Positions 63,419 to 64,000 of a DNA stretch of 64,000 bases are shown piece by piece; the stretch's first letter is position 1; each line of letters opens with the position of its first letter. The position numbers and the translations under genes were made by a program. Source of the stretch: Cucumis sativus (Eukaryota; Streptophyta; Magnoliopsida; Cucurbitales; Cucurbitaceae). The notes beneath the pieces were generated by a model. That model did not search any database. It saw only the letters and a program-made list of their open reading frames with translations, and was not told the DNA's origin. The stretch covers positions 29,544,408 through 29,608,407 of the forward strand of contig NC_026657.2 of the NCBI RefSeq assembly GCF_000004075.3, in the 5' to 3' direction.

Positions 63419-63441
63419 ATCATCATCATCATCATCATCAT
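63419..63441. repeat. (ATC)n microsatellite, about 7-8 units
   Basis: Uninterrupted ATC triplets about 390 bases beyond the stop of the MAKR-like gene, possibly in its 3' region. Confidence 0.9.
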
Positions 63442-63827
63442 GTATTAATAAATATATTGCAGCATCTTTCTAAGAAACCTATATTTCAAATGGCTGAAAA
63501 AGAAATGGATTGAGAGAATAACATATCAATTCATTTATATTCATGACAAACAACATCAGCCAAAGAAGTTGACAATGAATACAGTAACTTAACATAGTAG
63601 TACTGACTGACAGGACTGAAGAGCCTTTACTCACACCAACTCCTAGCTATAAAAGCGACACCAGTACTACATCCAGAAGTCAAACTAGATAGTTCAAAGC
63701 TTTCGTCCTCCGCAACGTCTCTCCCTTATCATTTTTTTCCCGTATGGACATCGGTTGGTCATTGTTGCTGAGCCGAGAAGTATTAACCCAAGTCTTCACC
63801 ATTGGTTTAGATATTTCTTGAGTGAGA

Positions 63828-64000
63828 TTATAGAAAATGAGATTGCTTACAGTGAGCTATAGCTCCTTCAATAGAACGCGCCATCTCCGAACTTGCGCTG
63901 TTGCATCTCTTGAGTATTTGTGGATCAAACATACCACTCGACGAGCTCAAAGAAAATGAAGAAGACGATGAAGAAGAAACAGAAGAAGATAGTGAAGATG
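63828..64000 (-). CDS. C-terminal end of a MAKR/BKI1-like membrane-associated kinase regulator (partial)
   Basis: On the minus strand the frame is open from the window edge (two bases of a split codon at 64000-63999, then whole codons) to a TAA at 63830-63828. It gives 56 residues: a poly-Ser stretch, then GMFDPQILKRCNSASSEM and ARSIEGAIAHCKQSHFL. The combination of a Ser-rich tract, a final S-x-x-GAIAHCK helix and an abrupt end is the hallmark of BKI1 and MAKR proteins, whose C-terminal peptide binds the kinase domain of BRI1-type receptors. The protein must extend beyond 64000, where the membrane-hook part would lie. The assignment rests on this tail only. Confidence 0.68.
   Translation of the reverse strand, partial: SSLSSSVSSSSSSSFSLSSSSGMFDPQILKRCNSASSEMARSIEGAIAHCKQSHFL

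Larger units (their letters stand above)
57804..63827. other. AT-rich gene-free stretch with several simple repeats
   Basis: The first few hundred bases are the EXO70H 3' region. I see no gene up to the MAKR-like stop at 63828. Features inside: a 19-base G run at 60191-60209, a less AT-rich patch at 60370-60480, a 10-base inverted repeat at 63237-63267 and an (ATC)n run at 63419-63441. Open frames at 61420-61890 and 63100-63339 have no recognisable motif. Confidence 0.5.

Noticed and set aside
1-64000. CRISPR arrays, bacterial operons, organelle DNA insertions, viral or toxin genes
   Set aside because: None seen; the intron-rich plant nuclear genes explain all strong coding signals.

Overview
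The window looks like eudicot nuclear DNA. Its protein-coding genes carry many short introns with plant-type splice sites, their proteins belong to plant-specific subfamilies (RABE, EXO70H, NAKR, LAMMER kinase AFC1, UDP-xylose synthase), and long AT-rich gene-free stretches with AT microsatellites lie between them. Two degenerate copies of a repeat built on TGATAGAC/TCTATCA motifs resemble a family I recall as common in Cucurbitaceae, so Cucumis or a relative is my best guess. That guess rests on memory, not on a search. All exon boundaries were worked out by hand from splice signals, reading phase and expected protein motifs.

Layout from left to right: an unrecognised conserved plant protein (minus, about 2.1-2.9 kb); a RAB8/RABE1 small GTPase (plus, 4.5-6.9 kb); a type I inositol polyphosphate 5-phosphatase (minus, 7.7-12.1 kb, with a spliced leader to about 13 kb); a 9 kb AT-rich gap; LAMMER kinase AFC1 (plus, 22.5-25.6 kb); a chloroplast TPR protein like SLOW GREEN 1 (plus, 27.2-28.2 kb); a decayed RNase H-like fragment of retroelement type (28.85-29.26 kb); another gap; a TRM/LONGIFOLIA-like DUF4378 protein (plus, 34.1-37.5 kb); a NAKR-type heavy-metal-associated protein (minus, 38.4-40.0 kb); a membrane-anchored UDP-glucuronate decarboxylase (minus, 42.7-45.2 kb); a 10 kb gap with a 381-bp tandem duplication; an intronless EXO70H exocyst subunit (plus, 55.9-57.8 kb); a 6 kb gap; and the last codons of a MAKR/BKI1-like kinase regulator (minus, from 63.8 kb off the window).

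The genes are independent housekeeping, signalling and trafficking loci. There is no operon-like grouping and no defence or biosynthetic cluster. Loosely related roles include post-Golgi trafficking (RABE1 and EXO70), phosphoinositide signalling (5-phosphatase) and wall precursor synthesis (UXS).

The most unusual signals are: an apparent U12-type AT-AC intron in the UXS gene; a one-base frame break that separates the conserved N-terminal peptide of the NAKR gene from its body; an 81-nt intron in the DUF4378 gene that stays open if retained; the RNase H-like relic; the 381-bp tandem duplication; and CT microsatellites placed exactly at splice sites in the 5-phosphatase gene. I found no convincing undescribed multi-gene system.
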